Made by a program: the position numbers and the translations under genes. A DNA stretch of 29,282 nucleotides from a virus. The notes under the pieces were generated by a model. That model searched no databases, had not been told where the DNA came from, and saw only the letters and a list, made by a program, of their open reading frames with translations. This document shows, in pieces, positions 20,480 to 28,942 of the stretch; within the stretch, counting starts at the first letter, position 1, and each line of letters opens with the position of its first letter. Where the stretch lies: positions 1-29,282 of IMG/VR virus record IMGVR_UViG_3300040806_000419, one strand, 5' to 3'.

Positions 20480-22449
20480 TGCTCGGACTCCTCGAGTTCT
20501 CTTAGTTGCACACGGGCCGTTTCAGGCACGGTTGTAGGGCTTAGCTGACCTATCTCCGCAGACAAAGCTCTAATAAATTCTGACGACACGCGAGCCTCTT
20601 CCGGGCTACCTCGTTTGGTGCTCGCAATACGCATCAGCAATGACCGAATAGGCTTGGACTCATACGCCCTTGCAAGCAGCCCAGCGGTAACCGCGCCAGC
20701 CGTAAAGCCTGACACCCCTCCAAAGGTTTGCAACAAAGCATCAGCAGCAACGAATGGCACCGCCTGTACCCCGGTGGGAGGAGCGACCCCAGCCTGCTGC
20801 GCACGCCTTGTAATATCTAGGACGCGAACCAGCGCATCAAGCTGACGCTTCTGAGGGCCAGTGAAGACGATATCTATCGACTTGCCTAGCTTATCAACCT
20901 GAGAAACGAACTTGTCTGGGCTAATGTTTTCAACGCCGCCAGCTTTATTGGCTGCGTGGTTGATGACTGCAATGCGCGCGGCGCTCTTTCCTCTTTCGCT
21001 AAGATTTCGATAGATCGCTGCTATACCGCTCGGCTTTGTTGAGGAGAACAACGCGTCCCCAAGCACCTCTGGGGAGACATCTCCATCCCTCAATGCCCGA
21101 GTTAGCGTCTTGTTCCTTAGCTCTACAGCCATCTCTCTAAGGTTTCTATTAGCAACTTGCCATTTATTTAGACTAGCTTCTCCTGCGTTCTTCTTTATAA
21201 AGTCGGTCATGTCTTGCAACAAAGGCCTGTAAATGCTTGATAACGCCCTCTCCGCCCTTGACCTCACCTTGGGCATCTCGATCATCCTAAACGCATCACC
21301 TACAAGCTCTCTATTTGCTTCAATATTGAGTATATTTTGGTCTGCAATGGCTTCACGCCACGCCTCAAGCTGCTTTATCGGCTCCTCAAGGCTCGTGTTT
21401 TTTATAGCTTTGAGATCAGCTACAACCTCGTCGATTTTAGCTTGAGTCCTTTCTACCGGAACCGGACCCTTGTCTTTAATGGACTCTAAAACCTGCCGTT
21501 TTTGCCCTGCGAATTTGCTGAGCTTTGCCCCTCGCGCTTCAAGCAAGTCCTCTGCAACAAGGTTAATGACTCCAGAAAGCTCAGGGGCGTCATACTGTGA
21601 CAACAGCCTAGCTATGGCTTTGACTCTTGATTCTTGCTGGCGGACACGCTTCCCGCCCGTCCCAACAAATGGGATCTTTTCGCTAGCAGACTGCGCGGAC
21701 TTACCCATAAACGATTGGGGCGGAGCCACGTCGCTGGTCATAACAGGGATGCCCATCCGCTCTTCCGCCAAATAAACGTCCTGAGGGGTCGCCTGTACCA
21801 TTGGACGCTCATCTATTTCTGGAAGATCAGGGAACACTCCAGCATCTTCCTGCTCGGCTCTCAGCGCCATCTCTCGCTCAAACTGCGCCCTACGGGTTCG
21901 CTCCTGCTGCGACTTAGCCGCCTCCCGCGCAAAGCGCCCCCCTTCCCTCGCTTGCCTAGCCAAAGGGGCTCCTACAAGCGCCGGGGTGCCCAAGACTGGG
22001 GGAAGCTGCGATAACGGTTCGCCTATCGCCTGGGCATACTCACGGCCAGCTTCTGTGAATGGCGTAGGCGTTGCCGACTCAGCATAGCGCTTGGCGTACT
22101 CCTCAACCAAACGCGCACCTTCTTGCGTCCCGTATTGGCCGTTTAGGATCATCTCCGACAGGCCCCTAAGGGTTCCCGCAACCATCCCCGCAGTGCCAGT
22201 AAACGCCCCTAAGCCAAGCGCAGCCAGGGCGTCTGTAATCCCAATGAGGTTCTCCCCAGGAGACCTAACGCGCTGCTCCTGCGCTACAGAGGGCGCCAAC
22301 GGCTCCTCCATTGGCGTAGGGATCTCGTCTTGAGCAACATCTTGCGTCTCAAGTCGGTCGATCTCTCGAGCCAGGATAAGCACGTCATCCTCTCGCCCCT
22401 CTTGATAGGCGATCTCTAGGGCGCGCTTTAGCTCTTCGAGTCTATCCAT
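20476..22449 (-). CDS. Large internal virion/ejection protein candidate
   Basis: 657 aa. Begins with a short helical repeat-like motif (MDRLEELKRALEIAYQEGRE then DDVLILAREIDRLE) that I associate with phage internal or ejected proteins. Residues 68-98 are a Gly/Ala-rich hydrophobic segment that could cross a membrane (ITDALAALGLGAFTGTAGMV...). Residues ~122-152 (YAESATPTPFTEAGREYAQA then IGEPLSQLPPVLGT) resemble the segment in the 920-aa protein at 1746-4508. The remaining ~450 residues are almost entirely helical and charged. It is the third protein of the block after the two ejection-family proteins, the slot of the large P22 gp16 or gp20 equivalents. Function is inferred from position. Base composition is more AT-rich than in tailspike or portal. 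Confidence 0.72.
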   Translation of the reverse strand: MDRLEELKRALEIAYQEGREDDVLILAREIDRLETQDVAQDEIPTPMEEPLAPSVAQEQRVRSPGENLIGITDALAALGLGAFTGTAGMVAGTLRGLSEMILNGQYGTQEGARLVEEYAKRYAESATPTPFTEAGREYAQAIGEPLSQLPPVLGTPALVGAPLARQAREGGRFAREAAKSQQERTRRAQFEREMALRAEQEDAGVFPDLPEIDERPMVQATPQDVYLAEERMGIPVMTSDVAPPQSFMGKSAQSASEKIPFVGTGGKRVRQQESRVKAIARLLSQYDAPELSGVINLVAEDLLEARGAKLSKFAGQKRQVLESIKDKGPVPVERTQAKIDEVVADLKAIKNTSLEEPIKQLEAWREAIADQNILNIEANRELVGDAFRMIEMPKVRSRAERALSSIYRPLLQDMTDFIKKNAGEASLNKWQVANRNLREMAVELRNKTLTRALRDGDVSPEVLGDALFSSTKPSGIAAIYRNLSERGKSAARIAVINHAANKAGGVENISPDKFVSQVDKLGKSIDIVFTGPQKRQLDALVRVLDITRRAQQAGVAPPTGVQAVPFVAADALLQTFGGVSGFTAGAVTAGLLARAYESKPIRSLLMRIASTKRGSPEEARVSSEFIRALSAEIGQLSPTTVPETARVQLRELEESEQ

Positions 22450-23642
22450 TACAGGCTCCCTGAAGCTCGGTATTCGGCAAGAATGTCGTCAGCGCTGCGG
22501 ACTGCCCCACCCGCAGGGCTAGGTTCCGCGCTTTCTGCCAGGTAGGTGCCAAGATCACCGCCACGGAGAAGGTATTGAGCTAATTTCATTTGCTCCTTAG
22601 CGACCTTTTCTTGCGCAGGAATCAGTTCATCAAGCATTTTAAGCAACCCAGGCCCGCTCATATCAGTATCGAGCGCGGTCTCAAGCGCAAGCCTTAACTC
22701 TTCGCTGTTCAATGCGCCAAAGGTAACAGACCCGATAACCTCTAATCCCAACCGTCTTTGAGCATTTCGCAACGCAATCGTGGCGTCCCTAAAGGTAGGC
22801 AGATACTTCTGCCAAGCGCCAGTCGACGCTCCTTCCTCTGCTATCAAGCGTCTCGCGTTTTTTAATTCTGCAATAGTCTTGAGAACAGAATTAGCTTTAT
22901 CATACGCCTCCTTCCCTTCTCCCATGCTAATTTCGGCGCGCTTTGTAGCACCAGCTTTCTCCCTTGCGAGGTCAATCCCAAGCTGTTGAGCCGTCTTTAA
23001 CGCTTCTGCGCGCTCCTCACCTTGGAGAACCCGTCCAGCAGCATCAACCGCCTGAGATGTCCCGTCATTAAATATATTGATGAAAAACCCGGTCTCACCA
23101 ATCGGGATAGTGCTCTGGACCTTCTTTTCGGCAGGCTTAGACAGGCCAGGGATCTGTTTAATAAAGTCCTCTCCGAAAGCCATTGCCCCCTGCATAGCCA
23201 GGGCCTCTATCACGGAGCCTGAGTCAATATCGGCCAGCTTACGGATGGTTTGAAGGCTCTGAACTTCCTCCATATCGTTAATACTCTGAGCCGCCTCAAT
23301 CCGCTGGTCCAGCAACGCCTTGCCTCGCTGGGGATCGTAGGTAAAGGCAAAAATAAGCTGCCCTAAATCCCGCTTAGCCACGCCCTTCTGCTCTTCCGTC
23401 ATAGCCTCAAACGAGGCCTTGACAGTGTTCACCATTTCGGGAGGCGTGACCTGGAGGAGTTGAAGGTAGTCCGATACGCCCTTGTTAGGCTTGCGTGCGA
23501 ACTCATTGAACGCCGAGCGGAACATATCGTTCTGCTGTTGTTGCTGGCGCGCCTGATATGCCCCCTGGAAGGCCTGTAGCGCCTTCTGGGCGGGGTTCTG
23601 CACCATGCTTAGGTAATTAAAGGGCTGTGTAACCTGTGCCAT
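22449..23642 (-). CDS. Phage DNA ejection-associated virion protein
   Basis: 397 aa, with GAGGA 8 nt before the ATG. N-terminal MAQVTQPFNYLSMVQNPAQK, a Gln-rich stretch (QARQQQQQND), then helical segments FNEFARKPNKGVSDYLQLLQ and TPPEMVNTVKASFEAMTEEQ, then FAFTYDPQRGKALLDQRIEA and IEALAMQGAMAFGEDFIKQI. I recognise this order from podophage proteins that follow the p32-type DNA-transfer protein. They are helical, are released into the host envelope and help form the DNA conduit. The second half is a long coiled coil (AREKAGATKRAEISMGEGKE). It overlaps the next gene by one base. Precise role is inferred. Confidence 0.75.
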   Translation of the reverse strand: MAQVTQPFNYLSMVQNPAQKALQAFQGAYQARQQQQQNDMFRSAFNEFARKPNKGVSDYLQLLQVTPPEMVNTVKASFEAMTEEQKGVAKRDLGQLIFAFTYDPQRGKALLDQRIEAAQSINDMEEVQSLQTIRKLADIDSGSVIEALAMQGAMAFGEDFIKQIPGLSKPAEKKVQSTIPIGETGFFINIFNDGTSQAVDAAGRVLQGEERAEALKTAQQLGIDLAREKAGATKRAEISMGEGKEAYDKANSVLKTIAELKNARRLIAEEGASTGAWQKYLPTFRDATIALRNAQRRLGLEVIGSVTFGALNSEELRLALETALDTDMSGPGLLKMLDELIPAQEKVAKEQMKLAQYLLRGGDLGTYLAESAEPSPAGGAVRSADDILAEYRASGSL

Positions 23643-23651
23643 GTCCGGTCC

Positions 23652-25082
23652 TCAGATGATGGGGGTCTGTAGCCCTGCATTGATGTTGATGTTCGGCGGT
23701 AGAGGTGCGAATACATTGCCGGGAGCCATGCCACCACCTGCGCCGATATTGACCCCAGGCGGCGTGCTGCCGAAGAACTGCTGGCTTGTCACAGGCCCGG
23801 TAACAGGAACGGGCGTTGTGGGGGCGAGGCCACCTCCTGCGGCAGTGTTAATAGCTGCTGACGGTTGACGTGCAAAGATGTCCCCTAAGATCGTGTTTGC
23901 GCCCTCAAGAATGCTGCTGGGGATAGCTTGTTGAGCAAGCTCTCGGCTTGCCTGGAGGCCTCCGAAGTCTGCTAGCGTCTCCGCCTGAGACGCCCCACGT
24001 CCTAGCGCCAATTCCGAAGCTCTTTTGCCAGTTAACGTCCGCAAGTTAGCAACACCACCGATGGCCTCGAAGCCTCGGTTAAGAAGCCCTTCGGAGACCC
24101 CTAAGCCCTGACGAGAAAGCCCGCCAAGGCGTTCGTACTGTTGTTCAATGTATTTTTGAAGGAGCTTGGGGCGGAACTGTGCGAGGGCTGCTTGTACGTT
24201 CCCACCTCGAAGATTGCCGGTCGCCGCGGCATTGGCAAGGATCGCTTCCTCTCCCTGCCGTGCGATAGCCTGGAACTCGGGGTTAGCCTCAAGGTTAGCG
24301 ATAGCTGCTCGCTGAGCCTCGGGGCCTTGTAAGCCTGCTAGGGCTGATTGCTCCTGAAGGGCCTGGCTACCTGCCGTCTGGTATAGGTTGAGGTTCTGGA
24401 TCTGCTGAGGGGCAAGCTCCATGTAAGGGGCGAGGAGTTCCTCTGCCTGTAGGTTTGCCGCCTTGACCTCTTCAAGAGCCTTACGGGCCGCTTCAGCCTG
24501 GGCTGCGTCTGCCTGGGTCAGCATCTGCTGCTGGTTCTTGATGGCCTTCTCTGCCGCCTTCTGCTGGATTAGGCCACCTACAATCTGCGTGCCTGCGTTC
24601 AGCAGCAATGTCCCTAGACCACTCATAGACCCACCTCCGCCTAACGCGCCTGCCGCGCTAGAGATAACCGATCCAACCTTCCCAGCAGCGCTAGAAAGGG
24701 TTGCACCTAAACCCGTAGAGCCAGCCGCTGCTCCAGCGCCAGCAGTTCCTGCACCAGTTGCTCCGCCAGCAGCTCCACCAGCCGCGCCAAAACCGCCACC
24801 GAATGCGAGCAGAGGGCCAGCCGTGAGAGCAAATAGCCCAGCAGGACCGCCAATACTGTCCACAAACTTACCAATGGCGCTGCGCTGGTTACGATAGGCG
24901 CGATTCTCTGGCAGATTGCGCCATTCACCCAAAGCCTGGATGGCCGCGTTGTACTGCTCAGGGCTTAGGCCCTCAACGTCAACCCCCGCCTCGCGGAACG
25001 CCTGGCGCGTCTCCGCGTCCTGCTGCTCTTGCAGCATCCGAAGCTCGTCGCTCATAGCCGGGTTGTAGCTTAATCCACCCAT
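23652..25082 (-). CDS. DNA transfer/ejection protein (p32-like)
   Basis: 476 aa. Structure by eye: charged N-terminus; a ~100-residue Gly/Ala-rich hydrophobic stretch from ~80 (LFALTAGPLLAFGGGFGAAG ... LLLNAGTQIVGGLIQQKAAE), suited to membrane insertion; then helices. The most diagnostic part is AGSQALQEQSALAGLQGPEA, IANLEANPEFQAIARQGEEA, ILANAAATGNLRGGNVQAAL, AQFRPKLLQKYIEQQYERLG. I recognise this as the conserved core of the phage DNA transfer/ejection protein family found in P22-like phages. The C-terminus is Gly/Pro/Asn-rich. It would be packed inside the head and leave before or with the DNA. A 58-nt gap separates it from the preceding gene. Confidence 0.88.
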   Translation of the reverse strand: MGGLSYNPAMSDELRMLQEQQDAETRQAFREAGVDVEGLSPEQYNAAIQALGEWRNLPENRAYRNQRSAIGKFVDSIGGPAGLFALTAGPLLAFGGGFGAAGGAAGGATGAGTAGAGAAAGSTGLGATLSSAAGKVGSVISSAAGALGGGGSMSGLGTLLLNAGTQIVGGLIQQKAAEKAIKNQQQMLTQADAAQAEAARKALEEVKAANLQAEELLAPYMELAPQQIQNLNLYQTAGSQALQEQSALAGLQGPEAQRAAIANLEANPEFQAIARQGEEAILANAAATGNLRGGNVQAALAQFRPKLLQKYIEQQYERLGGLSRQGLGVSEGLLNRGFEAIGGVANLRTLTGKRASELALGRGASQAETLADFGGLQASRELAQQAIPSSILEGANTILGDIFARQPSAAINTAAGGGLAPTTPVPVTGPVTSQQFFGSTPPGVNIGAGGGMAPGNVFAPLPPNININAGLQTPII

Positions 25083-25140
25083 GTCGGGCCCTCTAATTGT
25101 GCTAGGCCATTTTCGCCCATATCGCTATCCAGAGCAAACG

Positions 25141-25473
25141 TCAAGAGATCTCTCGGCCAGATGCCCGGATCGTGATCACGTTCGCGCTCGATGCCGTCGA
25201 GATGAAGCCGCCGATGTCGAGGTTGTGGCCTACCAGCTCGGGGCAGGTGTAGCTCTCACCGGGAGCGATGGTCCGCGTGTCAACGATCAGGTTCCCCGTG
25301 CCAGCCGTGTCACCAGCCGCTACCAGGTTTACAGACAGCGTGGCATCGCTCACAGACGTATTCGTAGCCGTGAACTTGTCGATGGTGGCCTTAACGCCTG
25401 TCGCCGTGTACTGCGTCGTCTGAGCGATCTCAGCGAGCTTGGCAGGGATTAGAACTTTGCTTGAGACAGCCAT
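25141..25473 (-). CDS. Small beta-rich virion-region protein
   Basis: 110 aa: starts MAVSSKVLIPAKLAEIAQTT and contains YTATGVKATIDKFTATNTSV, IVDTRTIAPGESYTCPELVG, HNLDIGGFISTASSANVITI and ends ASGREIS. Alternating strands and Thr/Ser/Val richness suggest a small beta-sandwich. I recall the K.I.DKFTATN... and GHVL..GdFIST pattern as a common unassigned podophage protein near tail genes. The partial protein at the right edge has the same general build but no obvious sequence identity. A decoration or tail-fibre attachment role is possible. Confidence 0.75.
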   Translation of the reverse strand: MAVSSKVLIPAKLAEIAQTTQYTATGVKATIDKFTATNTSVSDATLSVNLVAAGDTAGTGNLIVDTRTIAPGESYTCPELVGHNLDIGGFISTASSANVITIRASGREIS

Positions 25474-25482
25474 GATTCACTC

Positions 25483-26550
25483 CTAGGAGAAGGTAACGGT
25501 GTCAGATGCACCGGCTGCGGTGATTGTGTAAACGGTATCTGTTCCGACCGTGGCAGAGGTTTGGGTCACGCCAGCGCTGAAGGTTGCGGAGTAGCCTTGG
25601 GGCACTTTCAAAATGATGACTCCAGAGCCGCCTGCATACCCGGGCTGGCTGTTTGAGTCTGTTCCGCCAGACCCACCGCCTCCTCCAGTGTTTGCTGCCC
25701 CCGGCGTACCGTCTCGGCGCGTCGCGCTATTGTTACAAGAGGTGGCGTCTCCGCCGTTACCTCCACCGCCAAGACCGCCAAGACCTCGCGAGCCGTTGTT
25801 GCGGAATCCGTCACCGCCGCCACCACCGCCCCCTGCGCGATAGGTCGCTACGCCAGTAATGGAAGATTGGACCCCATCGCCGCCATCGCCTGCCTTGGTG
25901 CTTGTTGAAGACTGGCCGACCCCGCCAGCCCCACCACCACCACCGCCGTTGTATCCATTGCCACTGCAACCCGACCCTGAACCGTTCCGGCCCGATCCGC
26001 CCGCATACCCCTGCCCAGCCGTACCGCTTCCCCCGGGGTTTGCTCTACCGCCGCCACCACCTGACCCGCCCAAGCCTCCGGCCCCACCTTGTTGGCCAAG
26101 ACCGCCGCCGATGCTGGTTATGGTGGAAAAAGTCGAGTCATTGCCGTTCGTCCCTGACCCTGCTCCAGGGATTCCACCAGAACCTCCAGAGCCTACCGTG
26201 ACGCTGTATGCCGTAGCCACTGACAAAGACAGTGGCGTTTCGGCGCTTGCTCCTCCGCCAGATGACTCGCCAGACACGGAAGACCGATAACCGCCTGCAC
26301 CACCGCCGCCTTCGTGTGATAACGCACCGCCTCCGCCACCAGCGATCACAAGAAACTCTACTGTCAAAGCTCCTCTCGGCGCGCTTAAACCGGCCCAGTA
26401 TGCCCCCGTATACCCTTCGTAGATTTCTTCTGTGGTGTTGTATCTCACAGCACCTTGAGCCGCAGACGCAGGCCGCTCTGCCGTCGTCCCAGCCGGGAGG
26501 ATCAGGCTGCTCGTAGCGATGATGCTGGCAATGTCGCGTGCTCGGCTCAT
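25483..26550 (-). CDS. Gly-rich tail/adhesin protein, paralogue 3
   Basis: 355 aa. N-terminal MSRARDIASIIATSSLILPA then the module GTTAERPASAAQGAVRYNTT...EIYEGYTGAYW, which recurs in the next two genes. FLVIAGGGGGALSHEGGGGA opens ~230 residues of Gly-rich sequence (GGGGRANPGGSGTAGQGYAG and similar). The C-terminal module VIILKVPQGYSATFSAGVTQ, then TSATVGTDTVYTITAAGASD, ends in TVTFS. Glycine-rich domains of this kind form polyglycine-II helix bundles in T-even gp38-type adhesins. The N- and C-terminal modules are shared with the two upstream genes, but the Gly-rich loops differ, as expected for receptor-contact sites. Overlaps its upstream neighbour by 4 nt (ATGA). Confidence 0.8.
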   Translation of the reverse strand: MSRARDIASIIATSSLILPAGTTAERPASAAQGAVRYNTTEEIYEGYTGAYWAGLSAPRGALTVEFLVIAGGGGGALSHEGGGGAGGYRSSVSGESSGGGASAETPLSLSVATAYSVTVGSGGSGGIPGAGSGTNGNDSTFSTITSIGGGLGQQGGAGGLGGSGGGGGRANPGGSGTAGQGYAGGSGRNGSGSGCSGNGYNGGGGGGAGGVGQSSTSTKAGDGGDGVQSSITGVATYRAGGGGGGGDGFRNNGSRGLGGLGGGGNGGDATSCNNSATRRDGTPGAANTGGGGGSGGTDSNSQPGYAGGSGVIILKVPQGYSATFSAGVTQTSATVGTDTVYTITAAGASDTVTFS

Positions 26551-27863
26551 GAGAAAGTCACCGTGTCAGATGCGCCTGCGGCGGTGATGGTGTAGATCGT
26601 ATCCGTGCCGACCGTGGTGGATGTTTGGGAGACGCCTGCGGAGAAAGATGCTGTGACTCCTGCGGGAACTTTGAGGATGACGACCCCAGAACCACCTGCT
26701 GAGCCAGACGCCGCCTCTACTTCGCCACCGCCACCACCGCCACCAGTGTTTGCCGCCCCAGCCGTGCCTAGTCCGTTGTCTGTGAGCGCTCCATCACCTG
26801 CACCACCCTTTTGAGCAGTGACGGACGTGCCGCCACCGAGCCCTCCACCGGATGCTGCCGTGGTATTTGTGTTGCAACCTCCACCGCCGCCACCTGCGTA
26901 ATAAATCGAGGAGCCGGTGATCGTGGAGGCCTTTGCTAATCCTCCATTCCCGCCTTGTCCTATGACGCCGGTTTGCGTTGTCGCGGTCTGCCCAGCTCCG
27001 CCAGCTCCGCCGCCTCCACCACCTGCGCCGTATGCAGTGCGGTCAGAGGCAGCACCATCAAACCCTTGGGCTGGGGTGGTAGCCGGAGTGTTTCCTAAAC
27101 CCTGGCCAGTGGTGACATCAGACCCAGTGCCGCCACCCGATCCACCATTTCCGCCAGCATCGACGTGGCCGCCACCCTTCCCTCCTCCAGCGCTTATGAT
27201 GGTGTCGAATGTTGATGCCCCGCCAGCCGTCGCCGTATTTGCGCTAATGTTAGGCCCATTTGCTGCGCCGCCAGAGCCAACGGTGACGGCATACGCAGTC
27301 GAAAAAGCGAGCGAGGATGTTCCCTCTCTAAATCCGCCAGCTCCGCCACCGCCTACGCCACTTCCACCACCACCAGCGATGACAAGATACTCAACTTGAA
27401 GTGTCGCATCGCTTAAAAACACCCATCCCGTCCCATCATAGCCTTCGTATGCGCTCGCGCTGGTGTTGAACCTCAAGCTCCCCGCCGAAGGCGAAGCGGG
27501 CCTCTGTGCCGTCGTGCCCCGCGGCACGATCAGCTCGCCGTTGAAGATGACGGGGCCGGTAAAAGTTCCTCCTGTGGGAGGGACAGCAGAGGCAATGCTA
27601 TAGACGTCGTAGACGACGATCTCAACAATATCGCCGGGGGATAGGGCAGCGAGGGATGAGATCGTGTTTGTGGTCGTAGTGTTGTAGTCAGTACCGGCGA
27701 CAAGGATCACGCCGTTTAGGGCCACATCGACATAGGTGCCATCGCTGAAGACCAGGGTGTTGCCGGAGTCATCCACCCCAGACAGGGAAGTCTCCCCGCC
27801 TGACGCGGTGAAGTAGTAACGATTCCGAACCCCTACGCCTGGAGCTTTACCTATGTACGACAT
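26547..27863 (-). CDS. Gly-rich tail/adhesin protein, paralogue 2 with extra N-terminal domain
   Basis: 438 aa. Starts MSYIGKAPGVGVRNRYYFTA, followed by an extra ~95-residue fibre domain: GETSLSGVDDSGNTLVFSDG, YVDVALNGVILVAGTDYNTT and LSPGDIVEIVVYDVYSIASA. I recall this domain from aquatic-phage tail fibres. Then GGTFTGPVIFNGELIVPRGT leads into TAQRPASPSAGSLRFNTSAS (shared module), the VEYLVIAGGGG entry, a Gly-rich region, and the C-terminal VILKVPAGVTASFSAGVSQT...TVTFS module. Middle gene of the three. TGATG junction with the upstream gene and ATGA with the downstream gene. Confidence 0.8.
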   Translation of the reverse strand: MSYIGKAPGVGVRNRYYFTASGGETSLSGVDDSGNTLVFSDGTYVDVALNGVILVAGTDYNTTTTNTISSLAALSPGDIVEIVVYDVYSIASAVPPTGGTFTGPVIFNGELIVPRGTTAQRPASPSAGSLRFNTSASAYEGYDGTGWVFLSDATLQVEYLVIAGGGGSGVGGGGAGGFREGTSSLAFSTAYAVTVGSGGAANGPNISANTATAGGASTFDTIISAGGGKGGGHVDAGGNGGSGGGTGSDVTTGQGLGNTPATTPAQGFDGAASDRTAYGAGGGGGGAGGAGQTATTQTGVIGQGGNGGLAKASTITGSSIYYAGGGGGGCNTNTTAASGGGLGGGTSVTAQKGGAGDGALTDNGLGTAGAANTGGGGGGGEVEAASGSAGGSGVVILKVPAGVTASFSAGVSQTSTTVGTDTIYTITAAGASDTVTFS

Positions 27864-28942
27864 CAGGCCACCCCAAAGGTCACGGTGTCACTCGCACCAG
27901 CAGCCGTTACAGTGTAAACGGTATCAGACCCAACCGTGGAGGAGGTTTGCGTCACACCTGCGGAGAATGTTGCGGAGTATGTTGAGGGGATGCGGATGAT
28001 TACGACGCCAGAGCCTCCGGAAGCACCTCGCGCAGGGTCAGCGCCGTCAACATTTCTTACGCCACCGCCTCCACCGCCTCCCAAATTTGCCGTTCCTGCC
28101 GTGGCGTTGCCGGTTGGATTCGTATAGTACCCATTGTAACCGCCACCAGCGCCCCCTCCGCCTGCTCCTCCAACCCCGACAGTCCCATAGATGCCAGTGC
28201 CATACCCAAGTCCGCCACCTCCGCCACCCCCAGCATAAAAAACGCTAGCCCCCGTGATGGAGGAGGAAAGACCGTCGCCACCGTTCCCCGAAGCGTAATT
28301 GCCGCCATTCAGGCTGCCCGGATCACCTGCTGCACCAGCACCTCCGCCGCCACCAGAGCCTTGTTCTCCGCTCCCTGCGCTACCACCGCTATTTCCTTGC
28401 CCTGCGATCCCTGCACCGCCTGAGAGGATTCGGTAACCGGAGCCGCCACCTGAACCACCAGCAGAGCCAATCCCCGCCCCAGTGCCGCCACCACCACCAC
28501 CTGACGAGACGATAGTGCTAAAGGCGGAAGAAGCGCCGTTTGAGCCGCCGCCATTGTTTCCGCCAGCAGAGCCTCCGGCGCCAACGGTCAGCGTGTAGGC
28601 GACAGAAAGGGCAAAGTCTTGCGTGCTGGCCAACATCCCGCCAGCGCCACCTCCGCCGCCACCGGTGTAGCCCCCCGTGTTGGAATAACCACCACCGCCA
28701 CCACCGCCAGCCACCACAAGATATTGGGCGGAAACGCTGGGCGCATCGCTCAGAAACGCCCACTGGAGTCCGTTGTAGCCCTCATAGCGTTGCTCGGTTG
28801 TGTTAAATCGAACACTCCCCGTCGCAGGAGAAGCAGGGCGCTCTGCGGTGGTCCCAGCAGGCAGCACCATGCGGTTATTTACCGTCAGATCATCAACGGT
28901 TGGAGAGATAGGGATCGCTGGCGGCTGGCCAATGTAGCTCAT
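27863..28942 (-). CDS. Gly-rich tail/adhesin protein, paralogue 1
   Basis: 359 aa. MSYIGQPPAIPISPTVDDLT, then VLPAGTTAERPASPATGSVR and FNTTEQRYEGYNGLQWAFLS (shared module). AQYLVVAGGGGGGGYSNTGG opens a Gly-rich region (many GGGG runs with Tyr/Asn/Ser between), then VVIIRIPSTYSATFSAGVTQ, TSSTVGSDTVYTVTAAGASD and TVTFGVA. Like its two downstream relatives it probably decorates a tail fibre tip or appendage and contacts the host surface. The first five residues MSYIG are the same as in the middle paralogue, suggesting a shared attachment end. One-base overlap with the partial gene upstream. Confidence 0.8.
   Translation of the reverse strand: MSYIGQPPAIPISPTVDDLTVNNRMVLPAGTTAERPASPATGSVRFNTTEQRYEGYNGLQWAFLSDAPSVSAQYLVVAGGGGGGGYSNTGGYTGGGGGGAGGMLASTQDFALSVAYTLTVGAGGSAGGNNGGGSNGASSAFSTIVSSGGGGGGTGAGIGSAGGSGGGSGYRILSGGAGIAGQGNSGGSAGSGEQGSGGGGGAGAAGDPGSLNGGNYASGNGGDGLSSSITGASVFYAGGGGGGGLGYGTGIYGTVGVGGAGGGGAGGGYNGYYTNPTGNATAGTANLGGGGGGGVRNVDGADPARGASGGSGVVIIRIPSTYSATFSAGVTQTSSTVGSDTVYTVTAAGASDTVTFGVA

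Noticed and set aside
25613-26290. Long plus-strand frames rich in proline (and similar ones at 26605-27399 and 27936-28806)
   Set aside because: They are antisense images of poly-glycine codons in the Gly-rich tail genes (GGN read as NCC), not genes.
25483-28942. Diversity-generating retroelement acting on the Gly-rich tail genes
   Set aside because: No reverse transcriptase gene or template repeat is visible in the window, and the Gly-rich interiors differ in length, not only at adenine positions.
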